51,458 nt of DNA from Thermotogae bacterium (GTDB lineage Bacteria > Hydrothermota > Hydrothermia > LBFQ01), in assembly GCA_013153965.1 (NCBI GenBank), contig JAADDJ010000018.1, positions 1 through 51,458 on the forward strand, read 5' to 3'. Positions 16,348 to 25,700 of the stretch are shown one piece after another (position 1 is the first letter of the stretch; every line of letters begins with the position of its first letter). The notes beneath the pieces were generated by a model. It had not been told where the DNA came from. It saw only the letters and a list, made by a program, of their open reading frames with translations, and searched no databases. The position numbers and the translations under genes are program-made.

Positions 16348-17793
16348 GTGGGAGCTCGCCAGCACCTGCGTAGGATAGGCCGTTTCATGTACGAGTTGCC
16401 CATCACCTACAGACCCGGTATGAGGGTCCCGGGCCTCATATTCACCAGCCCCTCCATAATGCCCGAGGATGAGGCTCTTGAGCAGGTGGCCAACGTGGCC
16501 ACCCTCCCCGGCATAGTGAAGTACTCCATAGGGATGCCCGACATACACTGGGGATACGGATTCCCCGTCGGAGGCGTGGCGGCCTTTCGGGTGGAGGATG
16601 GGATAGTTTCACCCGGGGGCATAGGCTTTGATATAAACTGCGGCGTGCGCCTCATAAGGACCAACATCTTTCAGGAGGAGCTCCGGAGTGTGGCGGACCG
16701 CTTGGCCAACAAACTCTACTCCTACGTTCCATCGGGTGTAGGCGTAGGGGGCCCCTTCAGGGCATCCAAGAGGGATCTGGAGAGGGTGTCCCACGAGGGA
16801 GCCCACTATATGGTGGACCTGGGATACGGTTGGGAGGAGGACCTGCAGTTCATTGAGGAGAACGGGAGGATGAGGGGGGCGGACTTCTCCAAGGTGTCCC
16901 GTCGGGCCCGCCAGAGGGGAGCGGATCAGCTCGGGACGCTGGGCTCGGGAAACCACTTTCTGGAAGTTCAGGTGGTGGATAAGATTTACGACAGCGAAGT
17001 TGCCCGGAGATTCGGCCTCTACAGGGGACAGGTGGTGGTCATGGTGCATTGTGGGAGCAGGGGTTTTGGGCATCAGATAGCAGACGATTACATATCCGTG
17101 ATGCTCTCGGTGATGGAGAGCAAGTACAAGATAAAGGTCCCGGACAAACAGCTGGCATGCGCCCCCATTACCAGCAAGGAGGGGCGGGATTACCTCAAGG
17201 CGATGGCGGCGGCCGCCAACTACGCCTTCGCCAACCGGCAGCTCATAACCTTCAACGTGCGCAGAGCCTTTGAGGAGGTCTTCAAGAAGCCGGCGGATGA
17301 GCTCGGTATGAGCATCCTCTACGATGTGGCCCACAACATAGCCAAGTTTGAGACCTACGAGATAGACGGGCGTAAGGTTGATGTTCTGGTGCATCGCAAG
17401 GGAGCGACGAGGGCCTTTCCGGCGGGGAGGCCTGAGATACCCGAAGCCTATCGGGACGTGGGACAGCCCGTCATCATCCCCGGAGATATGGGAAGGTACT
17501 CCTTCGTTCTGGTGGGACAGCCCGGCTCCATCGCCAAGAGCTTCGGGTCAACCTGCCACGGGGCGGGCAGGGTCCTCTCACGTCGCAAGGCCAAGAAACT
17601 CTACTCCGTATCCGAAGTCAAGAGGAGGTTGAAGGAGAGGGGTGTGATAGTACGGGCGAGCAGCCGAGCCACGATCTTGGAGGAGATACCGGAAGCCTAC
17701 AAGGATGCGGAGGAGGTCGTAAAGGTGGTGGAGGGTGCGGGTCTGTCCAAGATAGTGAGCCGCAACCGCCCGGTTATCGTCGTTAAGGGTTAG
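16348..17793 (+). CDS. rtcB: RNA-splicing ligase RtcB, 481 aa
   Basis: RtcB joins RNA 2',3'-cyclic phosphate or 3'-phosphate ends to 5'-OH ends with GTP and Mn2+. Visible family motifs: PDIHWGYGFPVGGVAAF, GGIGFDINCGVRL with the metal-binding Asp and Cys, GTLGSGNHFLEVQ, VHCGSRGFGHQ, VAHNIAK, RAFPAGRPEIP, and STCHGAGRVLSRRKAKK with the guanylated-histidine region. The length fits the family. The start is GTG 16348, 6 bases after TACAAT. No archease (activator) gene is adjacent. The stop codon interleaves with that of the convergent phosphomannomutase (4-base overlap, 17790-17793). Confidence 0.96.
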   Translation: MGARQHLRRIGRFMYELPITYRPGMRVPGLIFTSPSIMPEDEALEQVANVATLPGIVKYSIGMPDIHWGYGFPVGGVAAFRVEDGIVSPGGIGFDINCGVRLIRTNIFQEELRSVADRLANKLYSYVPSGVGVGGPFRASKRDLERVSHEGAHYMVDLGYGWEEDLQFIEENGRMRGADFSKVSRRARQRGADQLGTLGSGNHFLEVQVVDKIYDSEVARRFGLYRGQVVVMVHCGSRGFGHQIADDYISVMLSVMESKYKIKVPDKQLACAPITSKEGRDYLKAMAAAANYAFANRQLITFNVRRAFEEVFKKPADELGMSILYDVAHNIAKFETYEIDGRKVDVLVHRKGATRAFPAGRPEIPEAYRDVGQPVIIPGDMGRYSFVLVGQPGSIAKSFGSTCHGAGRVLSRRKAKKLYSVSEVKRRLKERGVIVRASSRATILEEIPEAYKDAEEVVKVVEGAGLSKIVSRNRPVIVVKG

Positions 17794-19193
17794 TGGGCGA
17801 CCTCATCCAACCGCACCTCCGGGTACTTGCGCAGCTGCGAGTATATGAGATCCTTCAGCTCCTCCAGACGCTCGGGCGTCTTCGCCTCAAACCTCATCAC
17901 GAGGACGCTCTGGGTGTTGGAGGCCCTCACGAGGGCGAAGCCGTCGGGGAACTCTATCCTCGCCCCGTCAATATCTATCACCGGTAGTCCCATGGCCTTG
18001 AACTTCTCCACCAACTCCTGAACGATGCGGAACTTGACCTCGTCGTTGGATACGGGGACCCTTATCTCCGGCGTGGATATGTAGGAGGGTATCTCCGCCA
18101 GCAGCTCCTCAAGGGACCTCTCCTCCTGCGAGAGCATCTCCAAGAAGCGTAGGGAGGCGTATATAGCGTCGTCGTGGCCGAAGAAACGGTACTTGAAGAA
18201 GATGTGCCCCGACATCTCGCCGGCTATGGGGGCGTTCAACTCCTTCATCTTGGCCTTTATCAGCGAATGTCCCGTCTTCCACATGACCACCTTGGCTCCC
18301 AATCTCTCCAGATACTCCACGACCCCCTTTGAGCACTTCACATCCAGTATCACGGGGGCACCCGGTATCTCCCGCAGGACGGGGCGAGCGAGTAGGGCCA
18401 GTATCTTGTCGGCGAAGACCATCTTGCCCCTTGAATCCACCAGACCTATCCTGTCCGCGTCGCCGTCAAATCCGAATCCCAAATCCAACCCCTTCCTCAC
18501 CACGAGGGCCGACAGGTCCTTCATGTACTCGGGGACGGTGGGATCCGGTATGTGGTTGGGGAACGTCCCGTCAGGCTCCATGTAGAGGCCCTCGTACTCT
18601 ATCCCCTTCTTCGGATAGATGGCCTCAACGACGGGACCGGCGGTTCCGTTGCCCGCATCAACGCCCACACGGAAGCTCTTGGTTATGCTCACGTTCTTCC
18701 TGACCCAAGAGACGTAATCATGGACGGCATCGTGGGGAGCGATCTTGCCGTGGGGGTAGGGGTACTTGGGCGACAGATGAGGCGAGGAGAAGATCTCGTA
18801 TAGGCGCTCTATGTCGTCGCCGTAGAAAGGCTCCCCGCCGAGGACTATCTTGAATCCGTTGAACTCCGGAGGATTGTGGCTCGCCGTTATTTGGACGCCG
18901 GCATGTACGTTCAACGTCTTGGAGGCGAAGTACATTATGGGCGTCGGAACCGTACCTATGTCAATCACCTGAAGGCCCATGTGCATCAGTCCCCTTATGA
19001 AGGAGTCCTTGATGGGAGGGGTGTGGGTACGCACGTCCCCCCCCACGACCACGGTATTCGCCCCCATATCCTCAAGGATCTTCCCGAAGGCGATCGCCAG
19101 CCGGTAGGCGAATCCCTCGTTTATCTCGTCGGGGTATATTCCACGGATGTCGTACTTGCGGAACACGTGTCTCAAGGCCTCAAAGCTCCTCAT
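17790..19193 (-). CDS. manB: phosphomannomutase / phosphoglucomutase, 467 aa
   Basis: An alpha-D-phosphohexomutase. It has FRKYDIRGIYPDEI at the N-terminus, the phosphoserine loop GVQITASHNPPEFNGFKIV, the Mg-binding GFDGDADRIGLVD, the sugar-binding GEMSGHIFFKY, and a C-terminal phosphate-binding domain ending in RASNTQSVLVMRFEA. It interconverts the 1- and 6-phosphates of mannose and/or glucose, feeding nucleotide-sugar synthesis; PGI/PMI and RfbD in this window fit the same pathway. The start is ATG 19193, 7 bases after TAGAAT. It is divergent from the protease gene, with start codons only 38 bases apart. Confidence 0.93.
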   Translation of the reverse strand: MRSFEALRHVFRKYDIRGIYPDEINEGFAYRLAIAFGKILEDMGANTVVVGGDVRTHTPPIKDSFIRGLMHMGLQVIDIGTVPTPIMYFASKTLNVHAGVQITASHNPPEFNGFKIVLGGEPFYGDDIERLYEIFSSPHLSPKYPYPHGKIAPHDAVHDYVSWVRKNVSITKSFRVGVDAGNGTAGPVVEAIYPKKGIEYEGLYMEPDGTFPNHIPDPTVPEYMKDLSALVVRKGLDLGFGFDGDADRIGLVDSRGKMVFADKILALLARPVLREIPGAPVILDVKCSKGVVEYLERLGAKVVMWKTGHSLIKAKMKELNAPIAGEMSGHIFFKYRFFGHDDAIYASLRFLEMLSQEERSLEELLAEIPSYISTPEIRVPVSNDEVKFRIVQELVEKFKAMGLPVIDIDGARIEFPDGFALVRASNTQSVLVMRFEAKTPERLEELKDLIYSQLRKYPEVRLDEVAH

Positions 19194-19200
19194 AGAGGCT

Positions 19201-19206
19201 ATTCTA
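19201..19206 (-). promoter_or_regulatory. -10 element TAGAAT for phosphomannomutase gene
   Basis: TAGAAT on the minus strand ends 7 bases before the ATG and lies 10 bases from the opposing protease -10. Confidence 0.65.
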
Positions 19207-19216
19207 TCCCCGACTT

Positions 19217-19222
19217 TAAAAT
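19217..19222 (+). promoter_or_regulatory. -10 element TAAAAT for protease gene
   Basis: TAAAAT ends 9 bases before ATG 19232. Its TAA is in frame with the ATG, so the protease cannot start further upstream. Confidence 0.65.
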
Positions 19223-19231
19223 ATCGGTGTC

Positions 19232-21388
19232 ATGATAAGTTTGATAGTAGGCGGTTGGGTGCTTCTGAAGGTCGGGGACGATGTGGGTGCTCAGGAGCTC
19301 AAGATGGCTGGAGTGCGCATATTCCAGTACGTTCCCGGCTACGGATACGTGGCAGACGTTCCCGATGGCCTGAAGCTTCCCGGCATGAGCGTGCAACCTG
19401 TCCCGATGGAGCTCAAGATGGACCTGCGTCTATGGGAGGGCTCCCTTGAGGACGCCATGTACGACGGCAAGGTCCGTCTGGAGGTGTGGGGTTATCCCGG
19501 GGGGGATGCGGATGGGCTGTTCAACGCCTTGGCCTCGCTGGGGTTGAACCCACAGGAGATTCCGGGTAAGTTGATGCCCCGCTTCAAGGTAGCAGTGGAG
19601 CCGGAGGATGCCCTGAACGTCGCCCTCCGCTTGGCCGATATGGACGTGGTATCCCACGTTGAGCCCGATTTCCGCAAGTACCTGCTAAACTCCCGCACCC
19701 GCTGGTACGTTCAAACCCACGTCACGGGGGATTCTCTGGTGTGGTCCCACGGGATCCACGGGGAGAATGAGATAGCCGGCGTGATGGATACGGGGCTTGA
19801 TTATTACTCCTGCTTCTTCAGGGACTCCACCGTGATAGTTCCCGGTCCCGCCCACCGGAAGGTTCTGGCCTACATGGTCTTGGGCGACAACGCCGACGAC
19901 TTCGCCACCTGCTCCTACTCCCACGGGACCCACGTGACGGGAACCGTTCTGGGCTATCCCGATTCGGCGAGTACAGCCTTCTACTGGTTTAAGGGGATGG
20001 CCTACATGGCGAAGGTGGTCTTCGGAGATGTGGGCGGTCCCGACTGCGGAAGCTGCAGCAGCGTGTGCTACGATGGCTCCCTCTACGACATACTTGAGAG
20101 GTTCTACACCAACGGCGCGCGGGTGATAAACTTCTCCTGGGGGACCTTCTTCAACGCCTATCTGAGCGCCGCCTACGACTCCGACGCCTTCATGTGGGAT
20201 TATCCGGACGCCCTGATAGTCGCCGCATCCGGAAACTCCAGCAGTGCGGACAACTCCGAGGATGGGAGCGTCTCCTCCCCCGCGACGGCTAAGAACGTCC
20301 TGACCGTTGGGGCCACGGGAGCCTTTGATGAGGATTCCAAACCTCATGAGCATAGAGCCTATTACTCCTCCCAAGGACCCACATACGACGGCCGCATAAA
20401 GCCTGAAGTTATGGTACCGGGAGGGGATTATCATTACACTCCCTCCTTCATCGCTTCAGCGCTCAATAACACCGACAGGACCTACTCATGCTTAATAGTG
20501 AGTACCGGCTTCCAAGGTACGTCCATGGCAGCCCCCGCCGTCACCGGCTCCGCCCTGCTGGTCAGGCAGTACTTCCGCGAGGGTTGGTATCCCAACGGCG
20601 AGAGGGATTCGGCCAACGGTTGGATACCGCAGGGCTCCCTACTTAAGGCGGCCCTCATAGCCTCATCGCAGCCTCTGGAGTACGAGCCTCTGCCTCCAAA
20701 CAGCGAGATAGGTTTCGGCGGCATAAATCTGAGTCGGGTCCTATACTTCGCGGATGCTCCCCCCGAGTACAAGCACCGCCTCTTCGTGGTTGATGACTCC
20801 GTGGGTCTTCAGCTGGGGGATACGGCCGTCTTTGACGTGACCGTGGGTTGCAACGAGTCCATGTACACCGATTACGTGAAGATAGTCCTAAGTTGGACGG
20901 ATGCTCCCGGTAGCACCCTCCAGAATGATCTGGACCTGGTGGTTGAGGGGGCCGATGGAAACACCTACCACGGCAACATCTTCAGCGAAGGCGTCTCCGT
21001 CCCCAATCCCTCCAGCAGGGATTATCTGAATCCCACCGAGGTGGTGTATGTGGCCCCGGCCAAGAGGGGTACGTGGAGGGTCAAGGTAATCGCCCGCGCT
21101 CTCAACAATCCGAAGCCCGGGGGCTATCAGCCCTACAGCCTGGTGGTGGTAGATGCGGGTCCGTGCGGGAACGATGAGGGATTGAGCGTGGCGGAGCGGT
21201 CTTCTACCCTGTCGCACCTGCCCTATAGGATAGAGGGCAGGAAGGTCTCCTTCCTCACCGAAACCTCGCTGTACTCGGCCGACGGCCGTTTGGTCGGCAG
21301 ATTCTCCGACGGTGAGACGACCACGTTGAAGTCCGGCATATACTTCGCCGTCTCCGGAGGAAGGAGCTACAGGCTTCTGATCCGCTGA
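19232..21388 (+). CDS. secreted subtilisin-like serine protease (S8) with C-terminal sorting-type domain, 718 aa
   Basis: The catalytic triad is complete: Asp186 in GVMDTGLD, His231 in HGTHVTGT and Ser431 in GTSMAAP, with the oxyanion Asn in AASGNSS. Residues 1-160 form an inhibitor-like propeptide. The N-terminus MISLIVGGWVLLKVGDD is a short hydrophobic stretch without an early basic residue. After the protease domain come a P/proprotein-convertase-like beta-sandwich (DYVKIVLSWTDAPGST, NDLDLVVEGADG) and a final segment (SLYSADGRLVGRF ... LKSGIYFAVSGGRSYRLLIR) like a Por/T9SS sorting domain. It probably acts outside the cell in peptide scavenging. An intrinsic terminator follows the stop. Confidence 0.92.
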   Translation: MISLIVGGWVLLKVGDDVGAQELKMAGVRIFQYVPGYGYVADVPDGLKLPGMSVQPVPMELKMDLRLWEGSLEDAMYDGKVRLEVWGYPGGDADGLFNALASLGLNPQEIPGKLMPRFKVAVEPEDALNVALRLADMDVVSHVEPDFRKYLLNSRTRWYVQTHVTGDSLVWSHGIHGENEIAGVMDTGLDYYSCFFRDSTVIVPGPAHRKVLAYMVLGDNADDFATCSYSHGTHVTGTVLGYPDSASTAFYWFKGMAYMAKVVFGDVGGPDCGSCSSVCYDGSLYDILERFYTNGARVINFSWGTFFNAYLSAAYDSDAFMWDYPDALIVAASGNSSSADNSEDGSVSSPATAKNVLTVGATGAFDEDSKPHEHRAYYSSQGPTYDGRIKPEVMVPGGDYHYTPSFIASALNNTDRTYSCLIVSTGFQGTSMAAPAVTGSALLVRQYFREGWYPNGERDSANGWIPQGSLLKAALIASSQPLEYEPLPPNSEIGFGGINLSRVLYFADAPPEYKHRLFVVDDSVGLQLGDTAVFDVTVGCNESMYTDYVKIVLSWTDAPGSTLQNDLDLVVEGADGNTYHGNIFSEGVSVPNPSSRDYLNPTEVVYVAPAKRGTWRVKVIARALNNPKPGGYQPYSLVVVDAGPCGNDEGLSVAERSSTLSHLPYRIEGRKVSFLTETSLYSADGRLVGRFSDGETTTLKSGIYFAVSGGRSYRLLIR

Positions 21389-21408
21389 TATCCAATCCGC
21401 ACATAGTT

Positions 21409-21432
21409 GGGGGGCTTCGGCCCCCCTCTTTT
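21409..21432 (+). terminator. intrinsic terminator after the subtilase gene
   Basis: A seven-pair GC stem, GGGGGGC (21409-21415) with GCCCCCC (21420-21426), closes on a TTCG tetraloop and is followed by TCTTTT. The orientation suits the plus strand. It is the only clear intrinsic terminator I see in the window. Confidence 0.9.
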
Positions 21433-21435
21433 CAT

Positions 21436-22794
21436 TCAAAGGTGCAGGATGACCTTTGAGAGGGTGAAGTAGAGGGTGAGGGTGAGAGCGTCGTTCAGGG
21501 TGGCGTTGAGGGGGGCGGAGATGCTCGCCGGGTCTATACCCACCCTCTTCGCCATTATCGGCAGGAAGAAACCTATACTGTTGGCCACCAGAACGGCCAC
21601 CACCATCGTGAGAGCCACCGCCGACGTTATGAGGATGTCCCCCGTCCGCAGATAGGCGCTCCCACCGGCTATGGCCGAGAGCGGAACGGCCAAGCCCATA
21701 AGAACTCCCGCCATCTCCCTTATCCAAACCTTCAGAACGTCCGTTATCTTCGGGGATATCTCGCCGGTCGCCAGGGCCCGTATGACGAAGCTGGCACATT
21801 GAGAGCCCGTGTTTCCGGCGGTGCCGTTGAGTATGGGTATGAAGGCGGCCAGAATAACGGCCTCCTTGAGGACATCCTCGTAGGCTCCGATGATCATGGA
21901 CGATATGTTGGCCAGAAGGGCCAATCCCGCGAGCCAAGGCAGTCTCTTCTTTATGCGCTCCAGAGGCGGCAGGAGGAAGTAGTTATCCTCGGGGTCGCTG
22001 ACGGCGGCGAACTTCAGGAAGTCCTCGGCGCTCTCCTCGTATATGACATCAACCACATCGTCTATGGTTATGACGCCGAGCATGCGGTTGGCATTATCAA
22101 CCACGGGTATTGAGAGCAGGTCATAGTCGGCCATTATCTTGGCGGCCTTCCAGGCTGGATCGTACGCCGATACGAAGGGCACCTTCTCCGCGAGACGACC
22201 GATGGGAACGTCGTCGGAGGCCTTTATTATGTCCGTGAGCTTGACCTGCCCCCGCAGTCTCTGGGCGTTGTCTATGGCGTATATGGTCAGGAGGACCTCC
22301 TCCGAGTAGTCGGATCGGCGAAGGAATTGCAAGGTCTCCCTTACGGTGGTGCTACGGTTCAGAGCTATGAACTCCGTATTCATCAGGCGGCCGCAGGAGT
22401 CCTCGGGATAGTTGAGGAGCGTCAGAGCCACCTCCCGCTCCTCCTCCGGAAGCAGGGACAGGATCCTACGAACGAGCTCGGGAGGCAACTCCTCAAACAG
22501 GGCCACCCGGTCGTCGTCGTCCATCTCCTCAATTATCTCCAGAAGCTGCCTGTCGGAGAAGGCGGAGACTATCCTATCAACGTGGTGGCCGCTAAGGTTG
22601 GAGAGCACCTCCGCAGCCTTTTCGGGCGGGAGAAGCTTCAGGAGCAGGACCGCCTCCGAAGGTTTAAGCTCGGATATTATGTCCTCAATCTCGGCCGGAT
22701 GGAGCTCCAACAGGAGAGCCTTCAACGCCCTAAACTCCCTCCCCTTGAGGAGGTCCCGTATCTCCGGGAGGAGGGCATGGGCCGCGCGGAACAA
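21436..22794 (-). CDS. mgtE: magnesium transporter MgtE, 452 aa
   Basis: The full MgtE architecture is present. Residues 1-130 form the helical MgtE_N superhelix (LHPAEIEDIISELKPSEAVLLLKLLPPEKAAEVLSNL). Two CBS domains follow (about 135-255; GVITIDDVVDVIYEE). The five-helix membrane domain contains the signature GTAGNTGSQCASFVIRALATGEI and the pore Asp region GIDPASISAPLNATLNDA. It is a Mg2+-gated Mg2+ channel of the inner membrane. The start is TTG 22794, 6 bases after a TACAAT formed by the last two codons of dnaE, so it may have its own leaderless promoter although it lies 3 bases behind dnaE. Confidence 0.95.
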   Translation of the reverse strand: MFRAAHALLPEIRDLLKGREFRALKALLLELHPAEIEDIISELKPSEAVLLLKLLPPEKAAEVLSNLSGHHVDRIVSAFSDRQLLEIIEEMDDDDRVALFEELPPELVRRILSLLPEEEREVALTLLNYPEDSCGRLMNTEFIALNRSTTVRETLQFLRRSDYSEEVLLTIYAIDNAQRLRGQVKLTDIIKASDDVPIGRLAEKVPFVSAYDPAWKAAKIMADYDLLSIPVVDNANRMLGVITIDDVVDVIYEESAEDFLKFAAVSDPEDNYFLLPPLERIKKRLPWLAGLALLANISSMIIGAYEDVLKEAVILAAFIPILNGTAGNTGSQCASFVIRALATGEISPKITDVLKVWIREMAGVLMGLAVPLSAIAGGSAYLRTGDILITSAVALTMVVAVLVANSIGFFLPIMAKRVGIDPASISAPLNATLNDALTLTLYFTLSKVILHL

Positions 22795-22797
22795 CCG

Positions 22798-25700
22798 CTA
22801 ATTGTACGGCAGAAGCCTTTTCAGGGCATCGCCCCAGGCGTCCATATCTCTCATCAGCAGCGCGTAGGCTGCGCGGTCGTAGTCGTCCTTGCGATTGAAG
22901 AGGAGGTCCGAATCTTTGGTTATCAGTCTCTTTAGGATCCTCAAGCCCACCTCGTAAGGGATGCCGTCGGCGAACTCCTCCCCTGCCAAATCCTTTATCC
23001 AGAACCTGACGAAGGCGTCCTTCACCTCCCCCCTGCTGCGGAGTCCGTTGAGGCCCAGAATCTCAAACTTCCTCCACATCTCCTCCAGAGCCTTGTCGGG
23101 ATGGGGAAACTTCCTGTTCTTCCGGATGAACTCCTCAATCGGTACTATGTCCCCCACGTCCCTTATGCGCACCTCGTACCTCTCCTCCTCCCCGCCCTCT
23201 CCCGACGAGCTTCTGACCGTTCCCCTCACCACGAAGACAAGATTGTTCTCCAGTCTATCCAGCAGCTCCGTGAGGCCCTCCGATATGAACATGGATGCCT
23301 CAACCGTGCCCGTATCATCCTCAAAGATGAGACTGACCTTCGTTCCACTGCGGAATTTCCTCTTGTCGTAGTAGAGTAGGGAGGCCACGAAGGTTATCTC
23401 CCTGTTCAGGTGATTCTCCAACTCCTCTATCTTCGGGAATCCGTAGAATCGGCTCACGTGCGCGTAATCCTCGTAGGGTTTTCCCGATATATACAGGCCG
23501 AGAGCCTGACGCTCCATGTGCAGGAGGGTACCCTTGGACTCCTTGGCCTCCTCAACCTTCTTTTCCATCAGCTCCCCGAATAGGCTTCCCCTCATCCTCC
23601 GGGCCACCTTACCCGAGCGGATGTCCCGAAGGAGTTGGCTCCTCGTCATCCCCGATATGCCATCCAGAGCGCCCGCCTTCGTCAGGGTCTCCAAGACCTT
23701 CTTGTTGGCCTTGGTCCTCCGTATGAAATCTACCACATCCCTGTAGGGGCCATTCTTGCGCCTCTCGGCCACTATCCGGTTGGCCATCTCCAGACCCACG
23801 TCCTTCAAGAACCCGAGTCCCCAGATTATGGCGTTCTCCTCCACGTCCATGTGGAAATCCACCTCGCTACGATTGACGTCCGGTGGCACCACCTTTATAC
23901 CCCTCTCCCTCATCTCCGCGATGAAGAGGGGGGCATTCTTGAAGAATCTCTGCTGCTGGGAGCCCTTGAATGAGGATAGGGATGCCGTGTAGAAGGCGAG
24001 GGGATAGTGCGCCTTTATGTAGGCCGTCCAGTAGGCCATAAGGCCGTAGGCGGCCGAGTGGGACTTGTTGAAGGAGTAGGAGGCGAACTTCTCTATATCC
24101 TCCCAGAGTTTCTTTATCTTGTCCTCCGGATAACCCCTCTCCACGGCCCCCTTTATGAACTTGTCCCGCATCTTCTCCATCAGGGCCCTCTTCTTCTTTC
24201 CGATGGCCTTGCGAAGCGTGTCGGCCTCACCCGGTGTGAATCCCGCCAGCACCTGAGACATCAGCATCACCTGCTCCTGATAGACGAAGAGGCCGTAGGT
24301 ACTCTTGAGGATGGACTCCAGCTCCGGAAAGTCGTAGGTGAAGGCTTTACCGTGCTTCCTCTCAATGTACTCATCCACCATTCCGCTCTGGATGGGACCG
24401 GGCCGGTAGAGGGCGTTGAGGGCTATTATATCCTCCAGCGACGTGGGCTTGAGGCGGATGAGGATGCGGCGCATGTTTGCCCCCTCCAACTGGAAGACTC
24501 CCATCGTCTTGCCCTCCTGCAGAAGCTTGAAGGTGGGGGCATCGTCGGTCGGTATATCCTCAAGGCGGAAGTCGGGGTCGTAGTAGCCTCTCACTAGCTC
24601 CTCCGCGTGGGCCAGCATGGATAGGGTTCGCAATCCCAGAACGTCTATCTTGAGCATGCCCAGAAGCTCCAGCGAACCCATATCGTACTGGGTTATCCTC
24701 TGGTTGTCCTTGCTGAGGGCGAGGGGTACGTAGTTGGTGAGCTCGTCGGGGGAGACGACGACCCCAGCCGCATGCACGCTGGTTCCCCGGGTGAAGCCCT
24801 CCAGTCTTATGGCCTTCTCCACGACGGTCTTCCAAGGCTCCTTACTTACAGCCTTCCTAAAGTCTTCAACGCTCTCGTAGGCTTCGGCCAAGGTTATGGG
24901 GTCCGTGGGGACGTTGGGTATCAGCTGGGATATGCGGTTGGCCTGCTCAAAGGGGGTATCGTAGTAGCGGGCCACGTCCTTGAAGGCGGCCCTCGCCTTG
25001 AGTTTGTTGAAGGTGATTATCTGGGCGACCCTATCCTCGCCGTAAGTCTCACGCAGGTAATCTATCACCTCCTCCCGCCTGTTATCCTGAAAGTCTATAT
25101 CCACGTCGGGAGGGGATATTCGCTCGGGGTTCAGGAACCGCTCAAACAGCAGGTCGTACTTGAGGGGATCAAGTTGGGTTATCCCCAAAGCGAAGAGGAC
25201 GAGGGAGCCGGCGGCAGAGCCCCTTCCGGGACCCACCTTTATACCCTTGCCCCGCGCGCTGGCAACCAGGTCCCGGATTATCAGGAAGTATCCGGCGAAG
25301 CCGGTGCGCTCTATGACCGAAAGCTCGTAGTTGAGCCTCTCCCAGTATCTTCCGTGGGCGTCCCGAGGGACCCTCACCAGGTACTCCCTGAGCCCCTCGT
25401 GGGCCAGATGCCGCAGGTACTCCATCTCGTCGCGGTAGCCTTCCGGAAGGGGAAATTTGGGGAGGTGTAGGCGGGTCGGATCCAACGTCAGCTCCACGTT
25501 GGCCATCTCCGCCACCAGAAGGGTATTCCTCACGGCGTCGGGGATCCACGAGAACCGCTCGTACATCTCCTCGGCGCTGCGCATGTACAGCTCTCTGGTG
25601 CTCAGGGTGAAGCGTCCCTTATCGCTTATCTTCTTGCCCTGCGATATGGCTATGAGGATCTCCTGCAGCTCGTAATCCTCGGGGGCTATGTAATGGACGT

